Shown piece by piece: positions 8,795-23,689 of a stretch of 64,000 nucleotides of DNA. The position numbers and the translations under genes are program-made. Location of the stretch: positions 2,640,001-2,704,000 of the forward strand of contig CM047425.1 in NCBI GenBank assembly GCA_026168455.1. Reading direction: 5' to 3'. This DNA comes from Theocolax elegans (lineage: Eukaryota; Arthropoda; Insecta; Hymenoptera; Cerocephalidae). A model generated the notes under the pieces. It was not told the DNA's origin, made no database searches, and saw only the letters and a list, made by a program, of their open reading frames with translations. Numbering within the stretch: position 1 is the stretch's first letter; every line of letters begins with the position of its first letter.

Positions 8795-11700
8795 CTTAGT
8801 TTTTAGTTAAGAAAACGTTGATTTCTACCAGAGAATTTATAACAATAATAATAATATACATAATTTATTAATCGATCTATAAATAATTTTTTTTGTTAAT
8901 ATGAAATTGTAATCAATAACCAAACATCATATTTTCAACAAAATTAATGACCTCTTCGTGGTAATATTTTCTTAACGTATTTCTTATGAAGGAATAGTAA
9001 TTATGATAATATAATTACAATAACATAACGATGATGATAATTTGTTATCATAACATATCAATTGATCTGTAAAAAAATTTCTCCATATTTTTTTCACTGT
9101 GTATTTCAATCATTTATCAAAGTTAAGATTATTTCATGATTACTTTTTATAAAAAAAAATTGAATTATAATTGTCAATTATGATAAATAATGAATTATTG
9201 TCCTTAACAACACGACACAATATTTTTTAATATTTATTTTTTTACATTACAAATATCGTACCGATAATCACATAACGAACATTAAAATTGCAAGTTTTTT
9301 TGTTACATAATTTTTTACTATTCCTATATAAATAAATTATACATATATAATAGATTATTAGAATACATAATGAAATTCGCATCTTAATATTAATATAACA
9401 AATGTAATATTAATGTTTTTCACACGTATGTATAAAACAAGACACCGTGCAAAAATTAAACACTTCCCGGCACCTTCGAACTTTAACGTGATTGCGAAAT
9501 ATCTCGCCAATCGGATTGAATATGCAAAATTTTTTGGACAAAAAAAGTTCGTCGACCGCTGAAGGAAAAAAAAAATAAAAAACAAGAAGTCATTGTCGAT
9601 CGTTGGTAAATCATTCTGTATACATAGTTGTTTTTCTTGGAGTATATAGACGAGCGGAACGTTATTAGGATCCATTAAAAGTGCAATTGTCAACAATGAA
9701 ACGAAAAAAAAAATGGAACGGTTTGATCGAAGAGGGAGAGAACGCAAATTTTTTTACGAGTGAGAATACAATTACGGTCGTAGGATAATATTCTAAGAAA
9801 ACATTTCGACAACAATAGTTATGTTACTCCGGTAGGGAGGTCCTAAAAATCCTTCTTTTCTTTTTGTTACTCTTAATAATGCGCGTTTACGTGTTCATGC
9901 ACCACGATTGCTCAAGGTGTCGGTTTAAATTTGGAAACATTATTATTTATTCAATTTAATTAACGCAATTAAATTTGCTTTTATTTCAATGAATATTTCG
10001 TCTATAACATTTTTGTTTTTTATACGTTTAACAATTTTTTTTAAATTTTTTTACTTTACTTAAAAAATTAATTATTCACGGTAATATTTAACATTCTCTA
10101 CAATTTGTTTGAAAAAAAAAATATAAAATAATTATTGTTCATCTATTCTTATCTCCTCTATATACTCGTTTCCTTCCATTTCGCCAATAGTCAAATTTAT
10201 CGATTTGAGGATAAATTTCGTGGATACACGGAAATTTTTGTCTTTGAAATGAAAAAAAAAATACACTTAGTTGTATAAAAATAAAGTGTTTCTTAACGAC
10301 CATTTTATTATAATGATCTGGAAACAGGATTATTACTTTTTTTTTTCTTTTCGATACATACGAACGATATTATGTGTGTTTGCGTCTCTTTCGTCCGTTG
10401 ACGCGCGCGAGATACATAAAACTACACACAACGCCGAAATATATATGTAAATAGTGGTGAAAATGTCGTCATTAATTACATATCCGAATGGTATCAAACG
10501 TGCTCAATCTTTGAAACGACTCTTAAATTTTCTTCTCCTCCTAAAAAAAGACCGAAAAAAATATGCTGCGCAAATTTTAGACGATCTACCTAGACTGGTA
10601 CTATATTTCTGCATGAAAAATATTTATTTTTAATAAAAATTGTTAATGTAATTTAATTATTGTTTATCTGCGTTAATTTATTTCACATTATATTATTCAA
10701 CGTTGTTAATATTATTTATTTGTTATCATTACTTAAATAATTATTTATAACTAATTGTTTTTATATTGTTTTATTTATTTAATTAATTATAATAATTTTT
10801 TTTGTGTACTATTTTATTTATTTATCCATTTATTATTAATTAATTTTGATAAAAAATATTATTTTTTTCAAAATAATTTTCATTTGCAAATGTATTCCTC
10901 GTGTAAATGATCACTGTTAACGAAAATTATATTGACGCACGCGTCGCCTTATATACAGTAAGACAAAAGGAAATTTTTTATTTTATTTGTTAATTATTAA
11001 ATGTAAAGCATCTTTATTTAGATAAATACGTGACTTGTACATTGTTTGTTTTTTTTTTCTTTACATTTCGTACATTACGTAAATTTTAGTTATATCGTTG
11101 TTTCGTCAATTATAATTCTCTCTTTTTTTTTATTCTTCACAGTGCAATAAACTCGTTTAAGTATAATAAGATTTGAGAAAAAAAAATACCAATAAAAGTT
11201 CACGATAAATCGATCGATATAAGCGATCACCGAATTTTCGAGAAATCGTTAAGCGTTTTCCAATTGTGATTAACCTAGATTTTGTCCAAAATATATTGGT
11301 AATAATTAAATATGTTCGATCCCCATACGCGTACGCGCGTTGTGAATTATCCATTTTCTGTCGGTTGACCTTATACGCAAATTAATCGGATTTGATGCTA
11401 AACGGTGAGAATTTTTCATGGTCGAATTTTTTGTTGATGCGCTGTTATTGCTTCACTTTTTTATATTTTATAATCGTCTAATCAAATTAAGTAAATCCCA
11501 AGCGTACAGGCGGGATATTCAATGTTTATAATATATAACGTTTATCGTCGTAATTTTTTCGATTTTACCATACTTAACGATGTATTTTTCGTAAAAATCG
11601 ATCGAAACAAAATATCGTGATATTTTTTTGTTATTTCACATTTAATAACTGAAATATTAGGAACCGCTTCACCTTGAACGTATATAATTACATTTCGTAT

Positions 11701-12479
11701 CGCACTGTAGATATTATAAATTGATGACTCACGGCGAGAAGAGATTTTTAAGGTGAAACACGTGATTCCCCTATATATACATATAAAAGAAATTTTTCGT
11801 CCATTCGCGCAAAAAAATTTTCAAATAATCTCGACCGCTCGTTAGCGATAAGTATATAAACGACACGAGTGTATATAATATGTGTGACGTTTTTCTCGAT
11901 GTATCGGACAAACGAATAAGAGAAAAACATAAAATCGATTAAGATTTTTCCATTGTCGTCATAGACAACGTGTTGCATACCCAAAAATTTTGTAAACTCA
12001 TCAAGAAAAACGAAGTAGCGTTTGTGTGTGTATAGAGGAAGCACAGGATGGAGCTGCGTATTGGAAAATTTTTTTCTTACCCGAGCAGTCTACGTCAAGT
12101 AGCCTCGAACTTAAATTTTAAGCTCGCTTAATACTTTGTCATTGTAATTGCAAATAATCCCGACACTGCCAATACCAAAAGTTCAAGAATGACAAAAAAA
12201 AAGACAGAAAGAAATAGCTCGGAATGAATATTTAAAATTTTTCTATTACAATGTGTAAATTTTCTTCTTCTTCTTCCTTTTTTTTTCTTTGTTATAAATA
12301 CGTCAGTGTCTCGACGTGTAGAGCTATTATGTAAAAGTGAATGGATTAAAACAATTTTTGGTTAATTTGATTAACGATATATGGAGTAAAATAGAGTTTG
12401 ATGTTTTTTTATTGTTAAGGTCGCATGAACATGGTTTTGGATAAGGAGATTAGTGAAAATATTGCATTCAACTATTTCA

Positions 12480-13690
12480 TTTTGTATATTTACTGATAAA
12501 AATAAAAAAAATGAGTAAAAAATTTTTCACTATGGAAAAATAGTGCATGTTGCAAATATTATTAATCGCAAATAGTGATCAAAATTATTTGCTAGGATAG
12601 AAAAAATTTCAGTAATACTCAAAGTGAAAAAATTTCTAACGTATTTATATTTATAATACATTTTAATAAATTTATCACTACCTAAATTCCATTACATTGT
12701 CATTTTTAATTGAGTAAATTATTGCCAGTATACGTTCCCTTTTAAAATAGTAAATTTCGAAGAGTGAATAGTAACTATTTAATTAGTAAAAAAATTAGCA
12801 ATTCGTAATACGTTATTTATTTGGTATTTTAAAAATTGTACAGTCACTACTTTGGAATATCCGATATTTCAAAAATACTTACATTTTTTTTCAAACGGTG
12901 AAATTTCGAGTATATTCGAAGAGTGAATAGGAACTATTAAATAGAATATTACATATACAGTAATACGAAATACGATTGAATTTCGCTTTTTGAAAACGAA
13001 TTGTCAGAAATGGAAATGAACATTAACTCGTCAAAAAAAAAATGATAAAATAAAGATCTCTGTTTCATAAATTTTTTATTTTCTTCAATTCGAACAGTAA
13101 TTAGTTTAAAGTTACCGGTTTTATGAAAAGGAAAAAACAAATATATATGTAGCGATCATTTATTTTTATCTCTCGCAATGATTTATATTTTTATATTTTA
13201 CGATTTCAGAAAGTTAATATTTTGCAGATTTTCAAAAATGCTATTGGTATGCATTTGAATTTTCTTTTTCACTATTTCGAAAAGTGAATATTAGAATAAG
13301 ACCGGTTTAAAAAAACAAGCGAAAAGTGACCAGTCACTATTACAAAAATGAATATTAACTATGAAAATGGAAAAAATCACGTACAACTTTAAAGTATAAT
13401 AATTTTTCACTTCACGGTAAATGTTAAGAGTGACTGATCTTACAAAAACGAAAAAATAACGATAATTCCCTTTTGAAAAGTCAAAAAGCGAAACATCAAA
13501 ATAACAAAAATTTTTGACGGTCTCCGTTTGAATAATTGACCAGTCACTAACACGTCCGTTAGTCAAAAAAAATTCAAAAAAACCAAACGAAACCATGAAC
13601 ATTCACTTAGGAAAAATAGTGAACTGTCACGATTTTTCGGAAAAACCAATTATATATCAAACGTCGAAACGCTGAAAGTTCACATAAATG
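12480..13690. repeat. Degenerate repeat field with GTGAATA / CAGTCACT motifs
   Basis: Short related motifs recur here: CGAAGAGTGAATA at 12759-12771 and again at 12917-12929, CGAAAAGTGAATA at 13278-13290, and GACCAGTCACT near 13328-13338 and 13537-13547. Spacing is irregular, so this looks like an old decayed repeat array rather than a clean tandem repeat. No protein is recognisable in the enclosed open frames. Confidence 0.4.
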
Positions 13691-13769
13691 ACTTATCGCT
13701 ATCCAAATTTCAGTAGAAAATATAATCGAACTTCCAACCGATTTCCAAATATCGAAAATGTCCACCGTT

Positions 13770-14222
13770 CGATATTTTCACGCGGTATCACCGGGACCGA
13801 TACACCAACGAGAGGGAGGGAGTGAGGGGAGGGGGGGGGTCGCACAAGTCCGCGAGGAGGTGGACACCAACATGGCGCGTCGGTTAAAAGCAATGAGCAC
13901 CGCGCGCCAACGGCAGTCCATAGGAAGAGCCGCCGAGCGAGCCGAGGAACTTTGTTCGAAAAAAAAAGTAACAAAAAAGAAAAAGAGTAACAATACCGAT
14001 CACACCTCGTTATCGTTTTGTACATACACTTCTTTTTATTTTCAATTCCACACTCGGCTCGGCTCTTCCTTCGTTCAATTTTTTTATCAATCTTTCTTAC
14101 CACACATTCGTGTCGTGTTCGCGAAAGAAAATAAGAAATAATCAGTGTACGAGATAAGTGTTTTTTTTTTATAAAAATTGGTGGATTTTAAGTGGATCCT
14201 GAATTGGATTTTTTGGGTGCCG
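13770..14222 (+). promoter_or_regulatory. Candidate promoter and 5' untranslated first exon
   Basis: This is the strongest GC- and CpG-rich block in the AT-rich left half of the window (about 13780-13960), followed by an initiator-like TCAGT at 14142-14146. It ends in TGCCG|GTAAGTGG, a near-perfect 5' splice donor with GT at 14223. I infer a promoter with a noncoding first exon. The next recognisable plus-strand exon with an acceptor is the ELOVL exon at 38443, so this could be its distal first exon, but nothing in the sequence proves the link. The open frames through the block are compositionally biased and match nothing I recognise. Confidence 0.35.
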
Positions 14223-15779
14223 GTAAGTGGATTTGGTGAAAAAATTATTGTGACACGCGCGTTTTTCTATAAGAGAGGGAAAAATATATATATATTATAA
14301 AAATGTATACGGTGTTTTTTGTTCTCTTACAAAGTGCTCGATTTTCACCCCTTTGTCGCTATATATGTACTTTTCATTCGAAAACGACTGCATGGTGCTC
14401 ATTTTGTACTTACTGTGTCACGCCGTCATTAAAAAAAAAAAAAATTTTTAAATGATACTATTTGAAAGAAAGAAAGAAATCGATGTATATACTTTTCGAT
14501 TTGTACAAACACGGGATTGCGAAACGAACATCTGTTTTCAATTCCGAAAAATTTCTGCACGTTTGCAAATTGTCATGTTTAACGTATAACGATCGAGAAA
14601 AGTTGCAAAGTCACATGCGTGTGTATATATGTATATACATACATATATATATAAATAAATATGTGGCGATAGGTTGATTTCGTTTAATTTTACATAATGC
14701 GGAATTAATTACCGAATTACATAATTAGCTTAGGTTTCAAAAGCACCGCTCGATTTTACATCCGCGGTGATTAGAATTTAGTTTCGAAATTTCAAATTAG
14801 GCCTTCTCGAGATATACGTCGGGTTTCAAACCAGATTTTTCGTAAAAATGTTAAATATGTAGAATAATATTAGGACTATTACGGTTTGACTCGAAAAAAA
14901 AAGAAATACATAGTCGTATATAAATATATGAAGTTGATCGAAAAAAAGAAATGTCGCGTTCGTCGAGAAAATTATGTCACAAACGATTTTCAAACAAAAA
15001 TAACATTTTTTTTTCTTAACAAAATATGTTTAACTATATTGATAATGAAATATCTTATTATTTATCTAGATAAAATGAGTAGCAAATAATATTTATTTAT
15101 TTGTTTATTCAACCAGAAAATACATTACATTATTACTTTATTAAATAATAAATTTTATCTATTTTTGAATGTGTAAAAATAGATTCAATTATTTATTTAA
15201 ATTATTCTTACATTTGAAGTAAAACTTTAATTTTACTGTTTGAAACATATAGTAAAATTAAAAATGTTTAACGAAAAAAAAATTATATATTTTTCTAGGA
15301 TTATTCAATTAAATATTTGATAAGATTTTACTAAATTTATTTATCACATTATACACGTAATAATTATTATTTATTTACATTTGTAATTATTCGTATAACA
15401 GCGATTATCCATCTAAATTCTTAATTATTTACAATAACAATAATCCTGCATTATAAAATCATATTATTTATACCGATCATTATTCATTCATTATTTGTAA
15501 TAAAAATCGCCCATCCAAACAAACGAAAGGAAATAAATAAATTTTCGAACGTAACGAAAAAAGAAGAAAATAGAAAATAATCGTACCGTCATAAAATTTT
15601 AACAAATCGCTCCTAATGTATAATAATTAAGAGGCCATATTCAGGTGTATCCGTTATAAAATTTTAACGACACACCGAGAGAGAGAAAAAAATAGCACAG
15701 AAGATACAACGTTTATATAGGTTTTGCGTAAGATATCCTCCCGCTCATTTTTTTTTATTGTTCTTATTATTATTATTTT

Positions 15780-15990
15780 TTTTTCGTCGACTCGTCCCGC
15801 GGATTTTTTTCGTGACGATATAATACGTTTTCTAATCGCGTATAGAGCCGCGGAGAACACAATCGACATCGCGGCAGTTGCGCAACAACTTCGCTCTCGA
15901 CAGACAGAGAGACAGAGAAAGAGAGAGAGACCGCCCTGTTGTCATTTTTTTTAGTTGGCTGTTAATACACCCGCGAGTTCGTTGCTACTT
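15780..15990. other. GC-rich islet in AT-rich DNA
   Basis: The block around 15835-15950 has clustered CpG (TAGAGCCGCGGAGAACAC, ATCGCGGCAGTTGCGCAAC) followed by a GA-rich run. It is compositionally unlike its surroundings. It could be an alternative first exon, an enhancer, or a promoter of a noncoding RNA. I see no convincing donor at its edge. Confidence 0.25.
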
Positions 15991-18900
15991 TATTCTTTCG
16001 GTGTAATAATAAGACACTTTTTCTCGCGTTAATACATATAATAATAAAACAGTGTATTTTTTTAATTTAAATAATTAAAGTTATTCGTATACGGTGAATG
16101 GTATAATTTTTTTTTTTAATTTGAGGAAAAACGATTGATTTGTTATTCCATTAATGGTTGAGAGGAGATGAGGGAATAAGAAAACAGCTTCGAGGATTCA
16201 ATCGGGAGAGGTAAATAAGTGACGAAAAGGATCAATCTCGTTAAATAGTAAACAGTCGTACATATCGTATATATTGTCGTACAATAGTTGATATTGGATA
16301 TATTTATAGAATCATTTTTAATTAATTGCATAAGAAAATTTTTACTTTAATATATATTAATCAATTATTTTATTATTACTTTTAATCAACTGTGCAAGTA
16401 AAATTTTTGTCTTCATTGTTTTAATGAAGTGCTAGTGATGATGTAATTTTTTATTTAAAAAATAATTTGTAATACAATACGTTTCTTGATTATTTTGATC
16501 ATTAATTATTATTGTAATGCGTGAAAAAAATATATAAGTGTTTCATCATTTTTTTATGATAATATTTTTATTTGTTAATAATGAAATGCTGGTGTACAAT
16601 CAGTGTTTCTAAATAAAGTTGTTGAATAATAGAATAATTAATCGAATATTAATTAATCCTGATATTTGATAATAAAAAATATTGTTTATAATCATCAATT
16701 AAATGGTAATTAATTATGGTATTTGATATTGAAAAATATTATTATATTCGTTATATAGGTAAAAAAATGTCAAGTATATATAATTGATGATTTTATTAAT
16801 TTAATATTAATTAGTACCAAAATTAGTAGAAATTAACACCTTCTTTTGAACGTGCGACTTTTTAAAAATCGGTAGATAATCACCGGTTATTATAGGTATA
16901 TAGTAACATAGCAATTTCTAACCTCAAAATATTGAAATCGGTCTGATCGTCCTATCAACAATTTTTAATAATGTAAAAAATAAAATTTTATAATTATTAA
17001 AACGAAATTAAAATTGTTAAAATAAAAGAAAAATAATAAAATTGTCCAATCTATAAATACGTAAATAATAAATTATTAAATATTAAATAAGAAGAATGTC
17101 AAATTATGAAAAATATAATTATAACCATTATTTGATTTGATTTGATAATCAGAAAATTATTTAGGATTATCAAAAAATTTTTTTAATTAAATATACTTGT
17201 ATCATACATTTTTCTATACATTAATGTATAATTAAAAGTTAATTAATGACTGCAGTACAATACTTAATTAATAAACTTGAAAAAAAAATCCTTTAAATAA
17301 AACTCGAAACTATACTTTCAAATATATGTAAAAATAATGTAAAAATCGTTTAATTACAACATATCATTAAAATCACGCGCAATCCAAAACAAACCATCAT
17401 TCCAAAATTCGTCAAAAAAAGAAAAAATTCCCAATCCCGATTAGAAACGACAACGACTGCTCGAACACACATATCGATTTAAAGTACCATCGATCTTCAA
17501 CAAAGCGCGCGATTTCAAGGTTCGACTCTTTTGCATTCGCGTCTCGCAGATACGCATCACTCGTTATTGTGAAAAAAAAGAACTCAGGAATTCGCAATTT
17601 GCGAACGTCTCCCCTCTCCTCCTCTCTTACCGAATAAAAAGCTATACGTGTGCGTAAATACAACGAGCTCGAAAAATCGAGATAAATAATATTAAAAAAT
17701 TTCAATAACAACCATTTTTAATTTTTCCGTTCGTTAACTTCGATTGCGCCATCGGTAAATTATCCGTACACACACTTTAAAAATATATACACGGTTGACC
17801 CGACGTTTCTCTCTTTCTTTTTTTTTTTTAACGACGAGCGAGCAAATCGATCTCCACGTATTTTTTTTTCTTTCGCATCCTTGCGCTATTAACCGAACCT
17901 CCGTAATACTTTTTAAAACTGTTGCAAATTAGATAATACACTGGCTTTTACGCGTATGTATAGACGTATACACATACATAGTTGCTTTTACAAAACGATG
18001 TATTATTTTATGATAACCGATTTACGAGCCATTAAAAGTATATGCGAACCTATATATATATGACACAATCGTCGTTCGAGCATGCGAATCGTAAATATAT
18101 ATATATACGGTTACACTTTTTGACGATTCGCAATGTAACGCACACATTTTTTTCATTCGTTCACCTAATACGTATGTCCTTATAAGAAAAAAAAGTTTTT
18201 TTTTTACACGTGGTGTTTAATAAAATCCATTAGTGTCCATTGTGCAAACGGTGTGTGTGTGTATACATGTTGTATATAAAACAGGAGGATGATGATGATC
18301 GTTACGAAACGTTAATTCTAAAAAAAGTGTGTATATACAAAATAACAAAATGCACGCGTCAGAAAAAAAAATAAAGCTCAAACACGGATTCTTGTGCAAT
18401 GTGTTTGTGTGTGTGGTTGTTAATGAAACCGGTGCACGGGATGGTATGGCTCTCTTTTTATATATAGACAAGGAAAAAACATAGATTAATTTCAAATTTT
18501 TAAGGTCCGCTGTGCGAATGATGAGTAGATTGTAAATTTATTCTTTTTTTAATTTTATTGAATAGGTTGATTAGGTTACAATATATATTTATTTTAATTT
18601 ATTCGATCGTGTATTATTGATACGCAGTGAAGATTGTATGGTCGAGAGATGATAAGTTCATAAAATATTTTTTTTTATTTAAACAGATTTAAACTTAACT
18701 TAAGATTATTGTGCTAATAAAATATTTTATTTTTATGAATATTTTATAAAATTATTTAGTGTCTTTATCTTTACATTTTGGCATCGATTACAATATTGGA
18801 AATAAATAAAATCAAAATTAGTTTAGAGTGTCGTATATTAATGGAAATAACGATTTTTGTTATTTAAGTATAAGAAGAAATCTTAGGTTAAAAAAAAAAT

Positions 18901-20628
18901 AAACCTATATTCTAAACATTATAATTAAATTATAACCTTAAATTTTCTTTGACAATTATCATCAAAATTGTAAACGAATAAACTCAAAATTAATTGAACC
19001 TGTTACATCAATGGAAAAGAGCAAGGTTCTTTAAAAAAGAGCAGTATTCCTAGCCATAAAATCCAACATAAAATGTATTGGTAATTACTTGCAAACGACT
19101 AAAAACATGAGTTTTTGTATTTTTTTTATATTAATAGCCAGTAAAAATACTAGAAAGAAACCTATTGTTCTAGAAAGATAAATTTATTAATAATTAAACA
19201 ATTTAAAAATACTTTTTTCATAAACATTTTTAAAATACTCCTGTCGATCAGAATTATATAAACAAATCGATCACTAAATTAACTAAACGTCTCGTAAAAA
19301 TGAGAAAAAATATACGGTTTTGTTTTAAAAGAAAAAAAATTGTTTATAAAATTATGTATTAATTTTTAAATATCTGTAATCTTAAAGTACAATAATAGAT
19401 TGTTATTATAAATACACATGTAACGTAATAAAATTATTTAAGAAAAGAAAAACCTTTCGTGTTAACATATAAATTTTTTTTTTAAATAAAAAAATAATCA
19501 TGAAAACTTAGAGTAATTATTTTAAGATATAAATAATAATAAGAAAAATTACCGATAAAATAATTATTTAAATAAGTAAAATTAACTTAATCTTGAAAAA
19601 AAGTCGTTCAAAATTTACAAACACACGAAAAATCCCCACAATAACAATTTCCTTAATCTTTTTTTTTTCTTTATTAATTTCTAACGTGTATAGAACCCAT
19701 ACGCGTATTATATACACCTTCGTCAATTTACTTCGAATGACTCGTCCCGTACATTTATATTATTGCCATTTGAATACAAATTCCACTAGCACTTCCTTTA
19801 AATTCTCACTCGACACGTATGTGGAATTTCGCAGAGAATGTTGGAAAACCTTCATTTTTTTTCCAACGCTCGCGTGTACGGAGCATTAAGTGTAATTTCT
19901 ATACTTTATTCGAAATATATACGAGGATGTGTCTGTTCAAATGTTGACATTTCCTATTAAAGGTAATATAAACGAAGGTTCTCACATTTTCACAGGTTAA
20001 CTCTTTTTCTTCGTTTTTTCCCCCTCCCGAACAAAAAAGGAAAAGAAAAATCTCACGAATTTATTAGTCACATTATTAATAATGTTGACAGAGGCAGTCG
20101 GTCATCGGTTTGTTATTTTTCTTCTTAAATATACCGAGGAAAATACTTGATCGATCCTCTTTTTTTTTAAGAAAAATATATTTTATTCAAATTGTTTGAC
20201 TGAGGTAAACACACAAAGATGATCATCATCAATTTTCCGTATTTTTTTTTGGTCAAGAGAGAAACAAATATATATATTTTGCAAAAATACGAAGGATACA
20301 CCGATAAATCTTTGGAAACGAGCTGCAACGTGATATCTTTAACTCATCGTGGTATCTGGATTTGACTACCAAATTGATCGCAAAGAAAAAAAAACTGAAA
20401 CAAAGTATTTTTTTTTATTAGAGATTGCAAATCAGTAATTAAGTAGAGAGTATAAAGTATATTTATTATATTTCAAATGAGATATTGTATATAACATTTG
20501 TTATAACAATATATTTTTTTCAATGATTTTTTGTAACTTACTCAAAAAAAGAATCGATTGAAATCATTCACGATATAACTAATGAAAGTGTAATAAAAGC
20601 GAAAAAAATTAAATATCTGTCAAATTTC

Positions 20629-21053
20629 TTTAGTATCTTAAGGCAACAACCGCGGGTTAAAATTGAATAAAAATTATTCAGTATTAACAATTAATACTTT
20701 TTTCATAATGATTAAAAACATTTTTTTAATTTTTTAAACAAATAATAGTATAATTAACTATTGTTTAAATTTTTTTGGCTTATTTATTTGCAATGCAATA
20801 GTTTTAATTTTCAGCCTATTCGATGATTTCCATTATGGAAAAAATTGAGTACAGAAACTCATAATTAATTAAAATAATTATATTTCAAATAAATTAGCAA
20901 AAAATTATAAATAAAAGTTAATAATAGTATTATTTGTTAAATAAATTAAGAGATTTTATTAATCCCTATGAAAAAAGCTATTAATTGTTAATATAGAATA
21001 ATTTTTTTTTCAATTTTAACCAAGACTGGTTAAGATCCTTATAAGATACTAAA
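20629..21053. repeat. Foldback MITE (family B) with TTTAGTATCTTA ends
   Basis: The ends are exact inverted repeats: TTTAGTATCTTA at 20629-20640 and TAAGATACTAAA at 21042-21053. The similarity continues inwards for about 100 bp. On the left the order is GGTTAAAATTG, AATTATTC, TATTAACAATTAATA, CTTTTTTCAT. The right arm, read on the minus strand, repeats these in the same order with few mismatches and one short insertion. The centre is AT-rich and noncoding. This is a typical nonautonomous foldback DNA element; the source transposase is not in the window. Confidence 0.75.
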
Positions 21054-23689
21054 TAATATAATCCCCTTAAAATATTCTAAAAAAATTTAATACGTGTACC
21101 ATTGAATTTTTTTTCGTATTGAAAATGATTTCAATCAATTATTACTTAAGTATTATTACAAAAATTATTAAAAAATATACCCTTAACAAACAATATTAAT
21201 CTAATTATATCTTTCATTCTTTCTTGACACTTGGAAAAATATTGTTTCAAAAATTGTTATATTCTTATTGTAACCTGAATAAATACTCGGATTAACATAA
21301 TTTTTACTATAATTAGTTAAAATGCGTACAGTAATTTTTAGTACACGATTATAATAAAAATTACTATAAAAATATGTATTCAAGTAACTACAAAATATAA
21401 CATTTTTTAACACAACATTTATCTCAATGTCTCGATTCGTAATATGTACACATGAAATTGAGTTTTGGAATAATAAAAAATCTCTTCGAATCGGTATGTA
21501 CGGAGAGAAAAGAAATTACGTCAATTTTTATGACGGACTTGCACGAAATTTCGTCATTCGCGTTTTGGACCGAAACGTTGTTGACCATTTTTTAACGTTG
21601 TCTCGTTAATACTTTTTGCCTTTTGAATAACATGGCTTCTCTCTTTGCTTGCACTTCTCTTGAAAGTGTGTGCAAGCTGTTTTTCCATCCTGGAGATTCG
21701 CGTGCAATCTTTCCTTTTTTTTTCTTTCCTCCTACTTGCCTTTCGCGAATATATGCGCCCTTTGTTTGTATATACGCGTTACGCAACGATGGTGAAATTT
21801 ATCGGGTTTAAATAAATTTTTTCGGATTGGTTGGGCAATCACTTTTTTAATTGTTTAACTAGAAAATCATATTTTTTTCAAGAATTCTTGTGATTGTCAT
21901 TTACAAGTGATACGAGAAATTGTGAAGCATTTTTTTTTATTTACGTTAACATTATTTTTTAATGGACACATTTATTTTTTTAATAATTTAATCCGTATTT
22001 TTTTAATATTTTAATAATTTAATATCATTTTTATATTGATTAAAAAATATTAATATTTAATTTAGAAATGTTAGACTTTTTAGAACATAATTGTACATTA
22101 CTTTTAATAATGATAATTGTCTCTGTAGGGCTGTCAAATTGATAGATGCAATAAAAATTAAAAATTAAAACTCCTTTTCACTAAAATACTGATTACAAGC
22201 TCTGCTCTTCTCTACACAAACAAAAATTCATTTACAATAATTTAACAATTTTTACAGATTCATATACCATTTACCTTTCTTCCCATTTCTATACTCCTAC
22301 CATAATTCTATCGAAATTAAAATATCCGTCACTTATAAATTAATATTATTTATGTAAATTCAAATAATATTGGCACTCGCGTAAAATCGTTACGTTTTAT
22401 TGACGCACGACCGCAAGAAAAATTTCTTAAACGCTCTTTACGTATACGAAGGCTAACCGCGAAAATTACGCGGTTCCAGAGAGTCTATTTAAAAGAACAA
22501 ATTCCCTGTATATATATTGGCGAATTTCTTAATCAGAGTCCGAAAAATATGTTCGAAGATAATTTCTCGTATATATACACGCGCGTAATTGTGCACAAGT
22601 AAAATATATATTTCTCTTTTTGGCTCCTTCAAATTGTTCGAGTTATTTTTCGAACGATTACACGCCGATCCTACAATTTTGCTTATTGGTAAAGGAAAAT
22701 AATAAGCGAGAGTATAAATATATAGTAATATTAAATATTTTTTTTATTAAATATGTGTTTTTATCTTTTAGTTTGGTAGAAATAATTTTTTGTACACAAA
22801 GTGATGAAAGTATGTGAGAAGGATGTAGAATTTTGGTATTATTTTAAGTGATTTGCTTGTTAATTAATAGTTAATTGTTTTGTCAACAGCCATAAATTTC
22901 AGTTACAATTCCACTTATTTCGGTTTTGGGTGTCAAAATTACCTCCAAATATTGTATATATATAGAAAGTCACACCTATAAAAAAATTACTAATCAGTTG
23001 CACAAAATTACGAAAAATTAAAAATATATTACAAAAAAATTTTGGGTGCACTGACCAGACTTATAATCATCCCTTAATATAGATTAATATAGCTGTCTAA
23101 ACAAATATAATAATTAATATTTATTAATTAATTGTATGATGTATGTGTAATTAATTAATAAAAAATCAGTTACAAAAACTTATTTACAGAAAAAATCTAT
23201 TAATTAATACTTATTAATTAATGATATAATGTAGGTAGGATCTATGTAGCTCTGGAAATAAATAAATAAATATGACTTTCTTACTTGTATATCAAAATAA
23301 ATAAATAAATATACTTGATATCAAAAATTGATAGACAATCTTATTATTGGTTATAAGTCCTATTTTGATCACATCTACATAAAAAAGTGAATAATAAATT
23401 GAATGCATCTAAATAATATATGATTTTTTTACTCGATCTATATTACTTTGTAAAATTGTCGATGATTATTTATCGTTTACAAAAAAAAAGGATAGCGATC
23501 AGAAAATTACCCGATCATAAAAACTTAATACACCAATTGAATTTTTCTCAAAACAGCTGATATACGTGCATATCCCAAATTCACTGCTATGTCACGGTAA
23601 AATTTTTTTAATTTAAAAGAAACTGCATAATGTTAAAGAAAAATGAAAAAAAAGGAATAGTTATGAAGTCATTGATGCAACATTCGCGC

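Larger units (their letters stand above)
7413..13769. other. Noncoding AT-rich stretch upstream of the GC-rich block
   Basis: No gene is supportable. Contents seen: a poly(A) run at about 7668-7691, (TA)n runs near 7985-8007 and 8084-8102, a CT-rich run near 8250-8276, a foldback element at 8600-8794, many A/T homopolymers, and degenerate GTGAATA-type repeats at 12.48-13.69 kb. Open frames in this region are short and have no recognisable domain. Confidence 0.5.

Noticed and set aside
13699..14141. Overlapping ORFs of 127, 134 and 71 codons on both strands
   Set aside because: They arise from a GC-rich block with purine/pyrimidine skew, overlap one another on opposite strands and contain no recognisable domain; a promoter/untranslated exon is the simpler reading.
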